From Drosophila persimilis (Eukaryota > Arthropoda > Insecta > Diptera > Drosophilidae): a stretch of DNA of 64,000 bases. The DNA is taken from positions 2,294,001 to 2,358,000 of the forward strand of contig NW_020825313.1 of assembly GCF_003286085.1 (NCBI RefSeq). Reading direction: 5' to 3'. The number at the start of each line of letters is the position of its first letter. Positions within the stretch are counted from its first letter, which is position 1. The notes beneath the pieces were generated by a model. It made no database searches. It saw only the letters and a list, made by a program, of their open reading frames with translations, and was not told the origin of the DNA. A program made the translations under genes and the position numbers. Shown here one piece after another: positions 8,614 to 20,285 of the stretch.

Positions 8614-10740
8614 ATATTCATTTTACCTCTTTGAATAGCGCACTTTCTCTGATAGATTGGTCATTCCTCGACGACTTTCGTGAGATCGAGCCCGCCACTA
8701 ACGCTTTCTATAGCACTGTTTTTTCCAACTTTCCTACCTTTGTTCCATTAGTTTTCCCTCTCAGAAATCTTTCTGGCCCTATTTGGTTCACTCCGCGGCT
8801 ATTAAACCTAAGGAATATAAAATCTCGTTTATATAAGATGTTTAAACTATCTGGCTCGCAGTCAGATTTCTCTAAGTATTCAATTGAAAAATCTAAATTT
8901 TTAATTTGTAATACCCTATGCTATAATAGTTATTTGGCAAAATTTAAGCTCAACTTTAAACGAGATCCTAAACAATTCTTTAAGTTTGTTAACTCTAAAC
9001 GTAATTCTTCACAATATCCCTCTTCTTTACACTTTAATGGTACTTACGCAGATAACAATTCCGATATCGCTAACCTATTTGCTTCATTTTTTCAACTTTG
9101 CTACTCTGCTCCTTCTAATAACATGTCCTCTATTCTCGCCTCACCCCACGACTATCCTGCCTCGCACTCATAGCCTATCCCTTTTAATAGTTCAAGTTGT
9201 ACCACCCCCCCCTTTATTGATTATGATGGCCTTATAACTAATTTAAAATCATGTACATTTTCTTTCTCCACTGGTCCAGATTTGGTTCCCAGTGCCGTGC
9301 TCAAACTCTGTGCGGATTCTCTTTGCGTGCCCCTCTTGAAACTGTTCAACCTCTCTCTCGAGCTTGGTGATTTTCCCACCGTCTGGAAAGAATCCTACAT
9401 AATTCCTATTCATAAAAAGGGGTCTAAATCAGACGTCTCAAACTACCGTTGTATCTCCAATTTATCTGCCATTCCTAAACTCTTCGAAAAAATTATTACT
9501 TCTCAGCTCCAACACTTTTGTAGTTCCCTGTTATCAGAATCACAGCACGGATTTGTAAAACGTTTCCGTTTCCGTTTCGTCTAACCTCCTTGAATTTTCC
9601 TCCTTCGTAACTGCCGGATTTGCAAAGCAATGTCAAACTGACGTAGTTTATACTGATTTTAGTAAAGCTTTCGATTCAGTTAATCACAATCTCCTCATCC
9701 ACAAACTATCTCTACTAGGATTTCCGACTAAACTTCTTCACTGGACTAATGCGTACCTTTGCAATCGTTCTCAGCGTGTCTGCTTCCAATCTTCTCTTTC
9801 TAAACCAGTTTTTGTCTCTTCGGGTGTGCCGCAAGGTAGCCATTTCGGGCCCTTATTATTTAACCTCTTTATCAATGATCTTCCCCAAGTTTTAACGAAT
9901 TGACGAGTCCTAATGTATGCTGACGATGTCAAGCTATGTTTTTCCTACAGCGATCCGAAGTCCCCGTTATTTCTTCAATCAGATCTCGACGCTCTCAACA
10001 ATTGGTGTACTATTAACGCTCTTCCTCTTAACATTTCCAAATGTAACGTCATGACCTTCCATCGCAACAAGCCTTACCTTTTTGACTTTACAATTAATAA
10101 CATTTCCTTGGAACGCCTGTACAAAGTTAATGACTTAGGCATTATCTTCGTTCCACACTTATTTTTTAATTCTCATATATCCGCTATTTCGAATAATGCC
10201 AAAGGAGTCCTTTGCTTTATCAAAAGATGGTCGAAGGAATTTTCTGACCCCTATACCACTAAACTACTCTTCGTTTCTCTTATACGGCCTATCTTGGAAT
10301 ATGGTTCCTGTATCTGGTCTCCCCATTACCAAAAATATCAAGATATGCTTGAATCCGTTCAAAAACAATTCCTTATCTTTGCCCTGCGTGGACTTAATTG
10401 GGACCCCTCTCGTCATCTCCCTTCTTATGAGAGTCGGCTGCGCCTCATTAACTTACACTCTCTTGAAAGCCGTAGAACTTGTCATGGAATTCTCTTTCTC
10501 CACAAACTTCTCCTAGGCGAGGTTGAATCTTCGGCCCTCATTAGCCTTATCAGAATTGCTGTCCCATCCCGCCCGACTAGGCATTACTTTCCTCTCCATC
10601 TTCCTCTCTGTCCTTCAAACTACTCTGACCATGAATATTTCCGTAGCCTTTGCCGCGATTACAATAAATTTGTCCATCTTTTTTCCTTTGATACTTGCGC
10701 TTCCAAAGTAAAATCTTCTTTAATTAATAATTTAAGTTAA
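8614..10740 (+). pseudogene. Degenerate CR1-like ORF2 (RT) of LINE-2
   Basis: Pieces in successive frames show the RT in order. The first runs to a stop near 9,173. The second (9,282-9,584) carries V-W-K-E-S-Y-I-I-P and H-K-K-G. The third (9,590-9,902) carries T-D-F-S-K-A-F-D-S-V and G-V-P-Q-G-S, closed by a TGA near 9,901. The last (9,913-10,740) starts M-Y-A-D-D-V-K-L-C and runs to the C-terminus. The catalytic Asp residues are still present, but at least three frameshift or stop lesions prevent translation. No RNase H follows. Confidence 0.75.
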
Positions 10741-10863
10741 CTTCTTTCGGCCTTGTATTGTGTTACCGTACTTTCCAGTAGCAGATAATTTTATGATTTG
10801 TACATTTCTATTTTTACACAATTTAACTGTCCATAGTTGAGCTCTAAACATTAAACATTAAAC
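8614..10863 (+). mobile_element. 5'-truncated CR1-like LINE (LINE-2)
   Basis: It begins inside ORF2, downstream of the endonuclease, and runs to a 3' end made of three TAAACAT-type repeats (about 10,846-10,868). A CATTA occurs at both junctions (8,610-8,614 and 10,864-10,868), a probable 5-bp target-site duplication partly merged with the tail. Truncation at the 5' end is the normal outcome of incomplete target-primed reverse transcription. It is diverged from LINE-1 and has several frame breaks, so it looks older. Confidence 0.7.
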
Positions 10864-10869
10864 ATTACA

Positions 10870-12770
10870 GGCAGTTATCATCTCAGTAGTGATGCTTACA
10901 CCCACGCACTAGCACATCATGCTCACGAGGATCTGGACTCTTTAGTTCGATCGATCATGGATAAGGAACAAGTTAAGCCAAGTAACGTTACCACCGATGC
11001 TAGTGAGCACGCTGAGAAACACTTCGTTCATACGCACACCCGCAGAAACGATGGCGTGTACATCGTCCAACATCAGAGCAAGGATTCTGCTCCGCCGATG
11101 GGGTCCACATTGCCGCAAGCTCTAATTCTTGCTACTTCTAGTATTTCGTGTTGGTCCGACTCAGAAATTAGACTGCAATGGCTATCATCACCCCCACGGA
11201 CTTGGAACAATTATGTTGGCAATCGCACTGCTGGGATTCTGGAAGTTTGCCCACGTAGCTGCTGGCAGTACATTCGCACTGAGGACAATCCCGCGGACTG
11301 TGCATCACGCGGACTTCTACCAAAGGATCTGGTAGAACATCAACTGTGGTGGAATGGACCACAAAGAATAGACCGAAGAATGGCAAGGATCGCCTGTCAT
11401 CGTTTTTATCGTCATGGGAGCTTTAATATGCCCGCTCTAGATGTCCAGATGGACTTCTTCCAAGTGGAGTACAAGCAGCTGAGCACTGGACAAGCACTTT
11501 CTCAAAAATCCAAGTTGATTCACTACACTCCATTTGTTGACGACCAAGGAATTCTGCGCGTAGAAGGACGCATTGGAAATTCGATGGCAACCTATGATGA
11601 AAAACATCCCATACTTCTTCCAAAGGAATCACCAGTCGCTGTTTTATTAGCTAGACACCAGCACGTCACATCGTTACACGCTGGAGTCGAATTTATGTTC
11701 CACACGTTGAGACAGAAGTATTGGATCCTTGGAGCCCGTAACATAGTCCGCAAAATTGTATTGAACTGCAAGATTTGTTTCCTCCAGCGCAAAGCTACGA
11801 GCACACAACTCATGGCTGATCTTCCCGCCTTTCGCATTCAGCCCACCCGCTGCTTTCTACATTCTGGATTGGATTACGCTAGACCATTTACCATCAAGAC
11901 ATCAGCAGGTCGGACACCGAAGTTTGGCAAAGCTTGGTTTGCCATCTTTGTCTGTCTGTCCACCAAAGCAGTTCATCTCGAGCTCGTCAGTGATTTGACG
12001 ACTCCTGCATTTATCGTCGCTTTCAAATGGTTTTGGTCTCGACGTGGCCCTATATTCGACTTGTACTCGGACAATGGCACAACATTTCATGGAGCCAGAA
12101 AGGAACGGAGATGCAACGGATAGCTGTATCTCAAAGTCAAGACGAGGAAATTGCTAATTTTCTGACGAGTCAGGACATCAACTGGCACTTCATTCCGCCG
12201 TCTGCCCCGCATTTTGGAGGTCTTTGGGAAGCAGGCGTACGATCTATCAAACTCCACCTTCGACGAGACATTGGTAGCAGTGCGTTGACTTTCGAGGAAT
12301 ATTCAACAATGTTAACTCAGATTGAAGGTTTACTCAACTCTCGCCCACTGTGCGCGCCCAGCGATCACAGCTTGGATCCCCTAACCCCCGCTCATTTTCT
12401 TAAAGGTCAACCTCACATGTGGGTGCCGGAGCCGTCCTTGTTAGACGTCAACATGAACAGACTGCAGCGTTGGAGACAACTGCAAGCCAAGGTTTAAGGA
12501 TTCTGGAAACGTTGGAGTCTGGAATACCTTACTTCCTTGCAACCTCGCACGAAATGGCAGCAGGAGTCCAACGACATAACCGTGGACACTCTTGTGATAC
12601 TGAAGGAGCCGAATCATCCGCTAGCAAGTGGCTGCTGGGGCGAATCACCGAAGTTCATCCTGGCCAAGACGAGAGGGTTCGAGTGGTCACCGTAAAAACA
12701 GCCCGAGGAGTTTACAAAAGACCTATTACCACAGCAAGTTTGTGCTTCCCTTGTTCTGAACAGTCGTTTG
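10870..12770 (+). pseudogene. BEL-A pol remnant: RNase H end and integrase, RT deleted
   Basis: The pre-RT part (to about 11,115, ending near A-P-P-M-G-S-T) is joined directly to the end of RNase H (W-S-D-S-E-I-R-L-Q-W), so nearly all of RT and RNase H is missing. BEL/Pao blocks follow: E-D-N-P-A-D-C-A-S-R-G, an H2C2 zinc finger (H-x3-H near 11,660, C-K-I-C near 11,770), G-L-D-Y-A with the integrase core Asp, Y-S-D-N-G-T with the second Asp, and a W-E-A-G-V region with the Glu. A 4-nt deletion near 12,110 shifts the frame, and TAA at 12,495-12,497 interrupts the C-terminus. That TAA is shared by all five tandem units, so it predates the array. Confidence 0.8.
12731..12741 (+). other. 11-bp micro-inversion, derived state (unit 0)
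   Basis: ACAGCAAGTTT here is the reverse complement of AAACTTGCTGT at the same place in units 1 (19,904-19,914) and 4 (32,118-32,128). The derived form also carries an extra GT. Units 2 and 3 have the derived form too. The uninverted form encodes the normal BEL C-terminus (K-L-A-V-L-P-L-F). Confidence 0.85.
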
Positions 12771-12784
12771 GGGGGGCGCCGGTA

Positions 12785-13089
12785 TGTTGAGAAATGAGCC
12801 TCGTAGTTTTTAGTTCAATGTTCATGTAAATTACAACTGCCTTATTCATACGCTCATGATTGTATTGCACCGCTTAAGTAACTATTTTTACGCGCATAGC
12901 TGTGTTGTTATTGCTCGTGTCCAAAACATAGCTGTAATGTTCTCGCATCGCCTGATATTTCAATTACCTTTTGGCTCGACTTCTTTTGTGGAGTAGAAGT
13001 TAGTCGAAATCTCTAGATGAAACCAACCGCACGCATAGTTTATACCGCCGTATCATAGACACCCCCGCTATTCATATACATGTGTAACA
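12785..13089 (+). repeat. BEL-A LTR, unit 0
   Basis: It starts TGTTGAGAAATG directly after a G-rich tract (GGGGGGGCGCC, a candidate polypurine primer) and ends ATGTGTAACA. The TGTT/AACA ends are inverted, as in LTRs. Length is 305 bp. The identical 3' neighbour (TAACCACCC...) in every unit shows that the five LTR copies came from duplication, not from five insertions. Confidence 0.7.
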
Positions 13090-13154
13090 TAACCACCCAT
13101 ATTAAATAACCAATATATGAAAATAAATAATCTCAATATATTAAAAGATTATAC

Positions 13155-13419
13155 AGTCCACTCCATGGCTCCATGGCTTGGAGCCGATCGTTTTGGTTTT
13201 TAAAACCAACGGTCAGCTCCTTACAGCCGCTCCGCGTCTGCCTCATAAAAGTTTCCATATCTTTCTTCACCGCACGGCATGCCAACCCATTACGTTTGGC
13301 TATAGCCTCACTCATGAGGCCAGAAAATCCAGCGCATTTTGCGTGCCCGACGCTGTCGCAGAGCCAGCAGGGGACACTCGGCTGTTCGTGGGTGGTCTGT
13401 TTCTTGCAGGTTTTTTTGG
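13155..13419 (-). pseudogene. Antisense CR1 ORF1 fragment, unit 0
   Basis: Read on the minus strand it gives the PHD-finger segment of CR1-like ORF1 (K-K-T-C-K, C-W-L-C-D-S-V-G-H, M-S-E-A-I-A-K-R-N-G-L, M-R-Q-T-R-S-G), close to LINE-1 positions 4,125-4,400. About 25 nt are missing at the A-C-R-A-V junction compared with LINE-1. It is joined at the P-W-S position to unrelated sequence. Confidence 0.8.
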
Positions 13420-13984
13420 TTCAGAATTTAAGCCTTTTTACCGAACAACAACTGTTCTCGGTGTCCGAAAAAAATCCCAACGTTAAAACGCTGGATGGCG
13501 TGGTACGCCAGCGTTTAAACGCGTTGGAAGATAATACGGACTCGGAGGTAGCAACCTGTCAGAGCAATGAGTCACCCACCTATGTCATAGAGACAACTAA
13601 TAAACCAGTCAACTGTTTAGAAAATCAAATCATTATCGATGAATCAAAAGTTCCCTAACCAAAAAAACTTCATATTCTTTAAAGAAAAAACAAGACAAAT
13701 CATAAAATTCTCCAGCCGCGACTCGTTACTAAAAACCCTAATAATTGTGGTAAAAGCCGACGTAGTTAATACAATCATTGCAAACTACCAATATTAGCAT
13801 TCATTCAGCCTAAATTAGTCCAAGCGTTCCCTTTAACAACATTTAAACATTGTAAGTTTTTTTAACGGACATTACAGATCCTTCTAAGCAGAGAGAAATA
13901 ATGACAACGGAACATAACCGAGCCCATCGGGCAGCTCAGGAAAATGTTAAACAAGTCTTAAAAGACTATTTTTTCCAAAAATGA
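13420..13984 (+). pseudogene. Gypsy-group (errantivirus-like) pol fragment, unit 0
   Basis: The + strand shows the region between RNase H and integrase of gypsy-group pol: a Q-R-L-N-A-L-E block, D-K/N-K-P-V-N-C-L-E-N-Q-I-I-I, then after stops an L-A-F-I-Q block and finally E-H-N-R-A-H-R-A-A-Q, the start of the integrase zinc finger, ending at TGA 13,982-13,984. Three or more frame breaks and stops make it non-functional. Only this internal slice is present; no RT, integrase core or envelope sequence is attached. Confidence 0.7.
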
Positions 13985-14420
13985 CACGGTACGATACAGA
14001 ACACATTGTACCACAAATAGTGTGTGAGCGAGAAAGAGAGAGTGAGCAAACGCGTGGCTGGGTTTGCGTAGCAAATTGATTTTTCCCTTCTTGCTATTAT
14101 AATAATCTGATTTGATCGAGTCAGTCTAACAGAAATGGTCATTCTCTACGATTTTGCGTGTTTGGTTTTTTGGTTACGTAGGGGAAAAGGTTCGCCCGTG
14201 GCGAAGGTTCAGTTGTGGCCCACCCTACTTAAATTTTCACAGAAAGGACTACACAAATCTGACTACAAGTCTACCACTACACAATGTTTTTATGCGAATG
14301 GTAAAGAGATCAGACTTCTAGACTATAAATTTATTATATTTTTTTGATTCAACAGCGATAGCCTACATAATGTACGTAATCTCAATTTATTTGTGCTGTT
14401 TGAAAATCACTTCCAAATAT
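13985..14420. other. Unidentified conserved stretch of the tandem unit
   Basis: The stretch is present in all five units with small differences (21,116; 28,315; 30,673; 38,459 onward). It contains a GAGAAAGAGAGAGTGAG tract and a short frame of about 70 codons beginning near 14,135, which I do not recognise and do not call as a gene. Units 2 and 3 lack about 25 bp near TTTGCGTAGCAAATTG. Confidence 0.5.
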
Positions 14421-14492
14421 GGGTGTGGCCACTCAATTTGGTTCGGGTATGGCCACTCAATTTGGTTCGGGTATGGCCACTCAATTTGGTTC
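14421..14492 (+). repeat. 24-bp minisatellite, 3 copies (unit 0)
   Basis: The repeat begins GGGTATGGCCACTCAATTTG and ends GTTC. There are three full copies and then a diverged GGGTTTGGCCACCCC. Equivalent tracts have 4, 4, 3 and 0 full copies in units 1 to 4. Confidence 0.9.
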
Positions 14493-14578
14493 GGGTTTGG
14501 CCACCCCTTTTTTTACAAATATATCAAAATAATAGAGCTCTACTATCTTCTAGTACCACTGTACTTGTACTATTAGTT

Positions 14579-14631
14579 CTTTCTACATTCTGCATTGGAT
14601 TACGCTAGACCAGCTACCATCAAGACATCAG
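14579..14631 (+). pseudogene. BEL-A integrase fragment left of LOA insertion, unit 1
   Basis: Encodes the H-S-A-L-D-Y-A-R-P block of BEL-A integrase up to T-S-A, where the LOA LINE is inserted. The AAGACATCAG at 14,622-14,631 is repeated at 19,438-19,447 as the target-site duplication. Confidence 0.75.
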
Positions 14632-15793
14632 CCTTCTCCGCTCGCCGGAACCAGGTACCAGCTGCCTGCGTAGGGAAGGGCCGAAGCGTTCCAGGGAGGG
14701 GATGAAGGCAAAAGCTCAGTATAAGGCGGCCCTCAAGTTACTGAGCCGGCTCCAGGGCATGGCGGATATCTCCCAAGAGGAGAAGTCCAAGCTAGCCTGG
14801 GCTGAGCAACGGGTACAGGAGGGCCGCGAATACTACGCGCAGTTGCCGCAGATGAAGGCAACAAACGGTGGATTCGCCAACAAGGTGGAGGAGATGTTGG
14901 CCACCAAGAGGCAACGCTCGATCGAGAGTGCTGCCAAAGACACTCCGGCGAGCAAGCGGCAACGCGGGCCCAAGGTCGCCACCCCCCAGCCGAAGACGAG
15001 GAAGCCGAGACAGAAGGCCATGAGCGAGGTGTCCAAGAGACATCTCATTGTGGCCTTGATCGACCGCAGCGATGAGAACGGGAAGATGACGGCGGCGCAG
15101 TGGAAGTTAGTCCATGCGCAGCTCGTCTAGGCACTGTTCTCGCGAATGGAGGAGGACCCTAGCGCTCCCATGCACACGTTCGATGGAGCGGGATGGCTGA
15201 ACGGGGTCAAAATCCTCAAATGCAACGACGACCCAACGCGGCAGTGGCTGGTGCAGAAGGTGCCCCTACTGGAAGCTCTGTGGGAGGGGGCCAAGCTGGA
15301 GTTGGTAGACAGGGAGCTGATCCCGTCCATACCAAAGGCGAAGGTGCTCTTCCCCATTGCTGTCCAGAGGGAGCGAGCACTGAAGCTGCTGCAGAGGCAA
15401 AATCCGGACGTGCCAACGGCTGATTGGAAGGTTCTGCATGCCGGTAGCCCACTACCCAACGAGGGGGGCCAGCACGTGATCCTCCAGATCAGCAAGGTGG
15501 CGGAGGACATCCTGTATCCCAAGTTCGGGAAGATGGCGTGGGGCGTAGGTAGCGTATACCTACGGCTGAAAAAGCGCCACCCCGAGGATAAAGATGCGCA
15601 CACCCTCCAGTCAGGCGAGGTCGAGAAGGACCTAGTTCTGGAGACCATAGTGGAGGCCGCCCAGGGTCTTGCGCTGGACGACTCGGAGGAGGAGGAAGAC
15701 GGTGACGGTGACCTGACAATCATAGTCAACCCGTCGTGCGAGGTTGAGTTAGCCACCCATGACACTAAGGGTGCTGCAACTCAATCTCCATAA
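14632..15793 (+). pseudogene. LOA ORF1 (DUF4780-like), copy 1, one internal stop
   Basis: The frame enters from the truncated 5' end. A Lys/Arg-rich segment precedes TAG at 15,128-15,130. The same frame resumes without a shift and ends at 15,793 after a domain with A-G-W-L-N-G-V-K-I-L and W-K-V-L-H-A-G, which I take as DUF4780, a nucleic-acid-binding ORF1 domain. An acidic tail (D-S-E-E-E-E-D) follows. Copy 3 has GAG at the TAG position, so the stop is a point mutation shared by copies 1 and 2. The end overlaps ORF2 by 35 nt. Confidence 0.65.
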
Positions 15794-18700
15794 AAGCAAG
15801 GTAGCGTCGGCGGAGCTCCTCATTGCCATGGAGCAAGGGCCCGCCGACATAGCTTTAGTCCAGGAGCCGTGGATTGCGTCAGGCAACTCTGTGGCCGGAC
15901 TAAAGTCCTCAAATTACAGCCTTCTCTACTCAACATCGGTAAGCAGGAACAGAACCGCCGTACTCGTACGGAAGGGAATCCATGCTCATCTTATGTCTCA
16001 TTACAGCACGGATGACCTGACGGTGGTGATGCTGGAGAGCGAGGAAAAGCGCCTAATGGCAGCTTCCTGCTACATGGCACACGACAGGCCCGCCCCGCCG
16101 GAAGAACTTAGGAGTCTGGTGACAGAAGCCGGCTCCAAAAATCTCCAACTCCTCATCGGTGCAGACGCCAACGCTCATCACAATGTGTGGGGAAGCCCTG
16201 ACACCAACGATAGAGGTGAGTCACTCCTAGACTTTATCTTATCCACTAACTTAGATGTAGTAAACGTGGGGGAGGAACATACCTTCGTGGGTCCCACCTC
16301 GTAAAACGTGCTAGACCTAACTCTTGTCACGGGAAAGAGTACCTTGGTATCTGACTGGAGAGTCCTCGAAAGACCATCCTTCTCAGACCATAAGTACATT
16401 CAGTTCAAGTGCGAATTCAAACACTCTTCGTAGATAACAGTCTATAGAAACCCCCGAAACACAAACTGGGTAAAGTTTAAAAAGACTGTTACTTCGAAGC
16501 TCGCGAATCCGGACTCAGTGAAATCCGCGGAGGATATTGAGAAGTCCCTAAAGACCCTATCCAACGAGCTACTGAACGCCTACCATGCATCATGCAAACC
16601 CTCGAGAACGAAGAGGAGGTCCAAGCCACTTTGGTGGAACCGAGATCTCTCTCTCCAAAGGAACAACCTCAAGGAATTCTTCAAGATCGCCAAACAAGCG
16701 AACGAAGAGATTGTCAATGAGGAATATAAAATCCTACTTAGGAGCTACAAGAAGGAAATACGTAAGGCACAAAGGAACTCGTGGAGAAACTTCTGCTCCA
16801 ACATTGAGAAAGTGCCCGAAACCGCTAGGCTCCGGAAGCTGCTCTCAAAGCAGCCCACAGTACAGAGCCAACTAAAACTCTACAACGGACAGTGGACAGA
16901 GGGCAGTAAAGAAGCACTAACAGCACTAATGGAGGCGCACTTCCCTGGATGCACCGAGGTCACTGACGCCAAGGAGCATCAGGACCTGGCAACTGAGGAA
17001 CAGCACCCCCCAATAGGTCTGTTAACCACTAAGAAAATCCACTGGGCCATAGACTCCTTCGCGGCCATAAAAGCACCAGGACTGGACGGGATATTCCCAG
17101 CCATGATGCAGTTGACCAAAGAGGTTATTACCCCATGGCTCTTCGCAATATACTCAGCATGCCTAAGTACGGGCTATATCCCCATCCAATGGAGAACCTC
17201 GAGGGTTGTCTTCCTCCCTAAGGCAGGAAAGTGCAGCCACGTGAGTCCCAAGGATTACAGACCGATAAGCCTTACCTCCTTTATACTAAAAACACTAGAA
17301 AAGCTGTTGGATTTACACATCAGGAATGAGGTAGGGGGACTGATGTCAATAAACCAACACGCCTACACCAAGGGGAAATCAGTGGAGACGGCATTACACT
17401 CGCTAGTAGCCACCATCGAGAGCGCCCTTCACAACAAAAAGTATGCTTTGGGAGCATTTGTGGACATCCCAGGAGCATTCAACAACGTGGCAACAACCGC
17501 AATAACAAGTCGCCTAGAAGCGAATAACATACACCCTGCAATCAACGTCTGGATCAAAAACCTCCTAAGTTGTAGACGGGTGCAATCGGAGTGGGGCACC
17601 GCTTCCATGGTAAAGGGGGCACACAGAGGCACACCTCAAGGTGGAGTCCTATCGCCACTACTGTGGAATTTGGTGGTCGACGACCTCATTAAGAGATTTG
17701 AAAGGGAGGCCCCATAGATAACAGCTTATGTAGACGACAATAGCATACTTATTACGGGTGTATGTCCATCGACCCTCAGCTCCATTATGGAACATACACT
17801 CAGGGAGATACGTGAGTGGGCGGAAGAGGTAGGACTCAGTATCAACGCGGACAAGACGGACCGCATCCTCTTTACCAAGAGGTACAAGGTACCGATATGG
17901 ACCCCCCCGAAAATTGACCAAACTAGGCTGACTCCAAAATCACAGGTGAAATACCTAGGCACAGTACTGGACAGCAAACTGGCATGGAGGCCCAATGTAG
18001 TGGAAAGGGTGAAGAAGGCTACCATTGCGCTTTATGCATCCAAGAATATGCTCAGCAGCACATGGGGCCTGTCACCTGCTCTAATGCACTGGATCTACAT
18101 CTCGGTGGTGCGACCAACTCTGCTGTATGGAGCCTTAGTGTGGTGGCAGGCTATTGAAAAGAAGACATACCATAAGCTTATGGAAAAGACTCAGCGACAG
18201 GCTCTGCTCTGTATTACAGGGGCGCTGAGGTCAACCCCAACAAAAGCACTCGAAACTATACTCGGAATCGACCCCCTGGACATTCATGCTCGCCTGATTG
18301 CGGGAAAGGCAACACAACGCCTTATAGCATCAGGAAACCTATCCATACAAGGATACGGGCACAGTTCAATTGGCAGGGACATGACCAGATCAACTAATTA
18401 CATGACCCCCAAAACTTGCCTTGACGTCAAAACAACCACATCTTTGGGACCTGAAGACTGGAAAATTGGAAGGGACCAAACTGAGCACCTCAACATATAC
18501 ACAGGCGGCTCCAAGATGGAAGGAGGAGTAGGAGCGGGCCTATACTGTACAGACCCTGAGATAAGGCTGTCGTATAAGCTACCGGACCAATGCAGCATAT
18601 TCCAGGCAGAAGTTTTTGCCATCGGGAAAGCAGCGGAGGTCGCTCTCCTAACAGAACGAGCACACGATGCGGTCAACCTATTCGTCGACAGCCAAGCGGC

Positions 18701-19332
18701 GATAAGATCCATGCAGTCGTCCACGGTCAGTTCCAGAAGTGTCTTGGCGAGCAGGGAGGCATTAGACATCCTAAGCACGACAAAGACAGTGCGGATCTAT
18801 TGGATTCCCAGCCACCAGGGCATCGGAGGAAACGAAGCGGCGGACGTACTAGCTACGGAAGGCGTCGGGCTGGAGAATAGGAGAACCGAGAACGTGCCTG
18901 TCTCCCTTAGAACGCTGCAATGCGATCTAGAGAAGCAGGACAGAACACAGACTGATAACAGGTGGAACAGTACCACCACCTGCAAAACCTCGAAGATAAT
19001 GTGCAAGGAACGCAACGAGAAACTTAGCCACTACCTACTGCACCTACCACGAAAAGACTGTAGATTGCTAGTGGGAATACTTACAGGTCACTGTCTGGCT
19101 GCTGCACATGCAGCTAAGCTAGGAATCACCAACAGAGACAGTTGTAGGAAATGTGATGATCGAAACCCTGGAACATCTCATCTGCACCTGTCCGGCTCTC
19201 TCAAGGGCAACGAGGAGATACCTGGGCGCCCCAGTGCTGGCATCACTGGAAGATGCCTCCAAAAGGACGCCACAGGAACTTCTGGCCTATGCTAAAAACA
19301 CCTCGATTCTCGGGGACTTTAAAACCACCTAA
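15759..19332 (+). pseudogene. LOA ORF2 (endonuclease-RT-RNase H), copy 1
   Basis: ATG at 15,759 starts M-T-L-R-V-L-Q-L-N-L-H-K-S-K. Endonuclease marks: V-Q-E-P-W-I, G-A-D-A-N-A-H-H-N-V-W-G, F-S-D-H-K. RT marks: A-P-G-L-D-G-I, F-V-D-I-P-G-A-F-N, G-T-P-Q-G-G-V, Y-V-D-D. RNase H marks: I-Y-T-G-G-S-K, where the usual first Asp is Gly, F-V-D-S-Q-A-A and G-N-E-A-A-D. In-frame stops lie at 16,302, 16,432 and 17,716. A deletion of about 11 bp near 19,157 shifts the C-terminal zinc-like C-R-K-C-D...H motif. Genuine termination would be TAA 19,330-19,332. Confidence 0.75.
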
Positions 19333-19437
19333 ACACTCCCGCGACGGTTCATACACCCCCCCCCCCCGCCCGGATAACTAGGGGCCAGATTGGCCTATGC
19401 GTGGCCCCGCTGAGGGCCGTCCGGGTTAACCTAACCT

Positions 19438-19955
19438 AAGACATCAGCAGGTCGGACACGGAAGTTTGGCAAAGCTTGGTTCGCCATCTTTGTTTGTCCA
19501 CCTTCGACGAGTCATTGGTAGCAGTGCGTTGACTTTCGAGGAATATTCAACAATGTTAACTCAGATTGAAGGTTACAGGTCAACCTCACATGTCGGTGCC
19601 GGAGCCGTCCTTGTTAGACGTCAACATGAACAGACTGCAGCGTTGGAGACAACTGCAAGCCAAGGTTTAAGGATTCTGAAAACGTTGGAGTCTGGAATAC
19701 CTTACTTCCTTGCAACCTCGCACGAAATGGCAGCAGGAGTCCAACGACATAACCGTGGACACTCTTGTGATACTGAAGGAGCCGAATCATCCGCTAGCAA
19801 GTGGCTGCTGGGGCGAATCACCGAAGTTCATCCTGGCCAAGACGAGAGGGTTCGAGTGGTCACCGTAAAAACAGCCCGAGGAGTTTACAAAAGACCTATT
19901 ACCAAACTTGCTGTGCTTCCCTTGTTCTGAACAGACGTTTGGGGGGGCGCCGGTA
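19438..19955 (+). pseudogene. BEL-A integrase C-terminus, unit 1 (two internal deletions)
   Basis: After the target-site duplication the BEL sequence continues for about 55 nt to TTTGTTTGTCCACC and then jumps to TTCGACGAGTCATTGG, losing the central integrase core. A second deletion removes the L-L-N-S-R-P-L block (before 19,575). The TAA after Q-A-K-V is retained. The C-terminal K-L-A-V-L-P-L-F is in the uninverted form. Confidence 0.75.
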
Positions 19956-20220
19956 TGTTGAGAAATGAGCCTCGTAGTTTTTAGTTCAATGTTCATGTAA
20001 ATTACAACTGCCTTATTCATACGCTCATGATTGTATTGCACCGCTCGTGTCCAAAACATAGCTGTAATGTTCTCGCATCGCCTGATATTTCAATTACCTT
20101 TTGGCTCGACTTCTTTTGTGGAGTAGAAGTAAGTCGAAATCTCTAGATGAAACCAACCGCACGCATAGTTTATACCGCCGTATCATAGACACCCCCCGCT
20201 ATTCATATACATGTGTAACA
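19956..20220 (+). repeat. BEL-A LTR, unit 1 (41-bp deletion)
   Basis: Same ends as the unit 0 LTR. It lacks the segment from CTTAAGTAACTATTTTTACG to TTGTTATTG. Confidence 0.75.
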
Positions 20221-20285
20221 TAACCACCCATATTAAATGACCAATATATGAAAATAAATAATCTCAATATATTAAAAGATTATAC

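Larger units (their letters stand above)
14632..19437 (+). mobile_element. LOA/Bilbo-like LINE, copy 1 (5'-truncated)
   Basis: It spans 4,806 bp between two copies of AAGACATCAG. It begins inside ORF1 and carries the end of ORF1, ORF2 with endonuclease, RT and RNase H, and a 3' end with a poly(C) run near 19,356 and a terminal GGTTAACCTAACCTAA. RNase H after RT together with a DUF4780-like ORF1 fits the LOA clade (Bilbo, Trim, Baggins). It occupies the same site as copy 2, so one insertion was duplicated with its unit. Confidence 0.8.

Noticed and set aside
14421..14492. Regular short repeats considered as a CRISPR-like array
   Set aside because: Repeats are head-to-tail without spacers and the context is a eukaryotic TE cluster.
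15127..15765. Long antisense ORF (about 212 codons) opposite LOA ORF1, also at 22,282-22,920
   Set aside because: It lies entirely opposite a recognised coding frame, is Ser-rich as expected of such a shadow, and its repetition in copy 2 follows from duplication.
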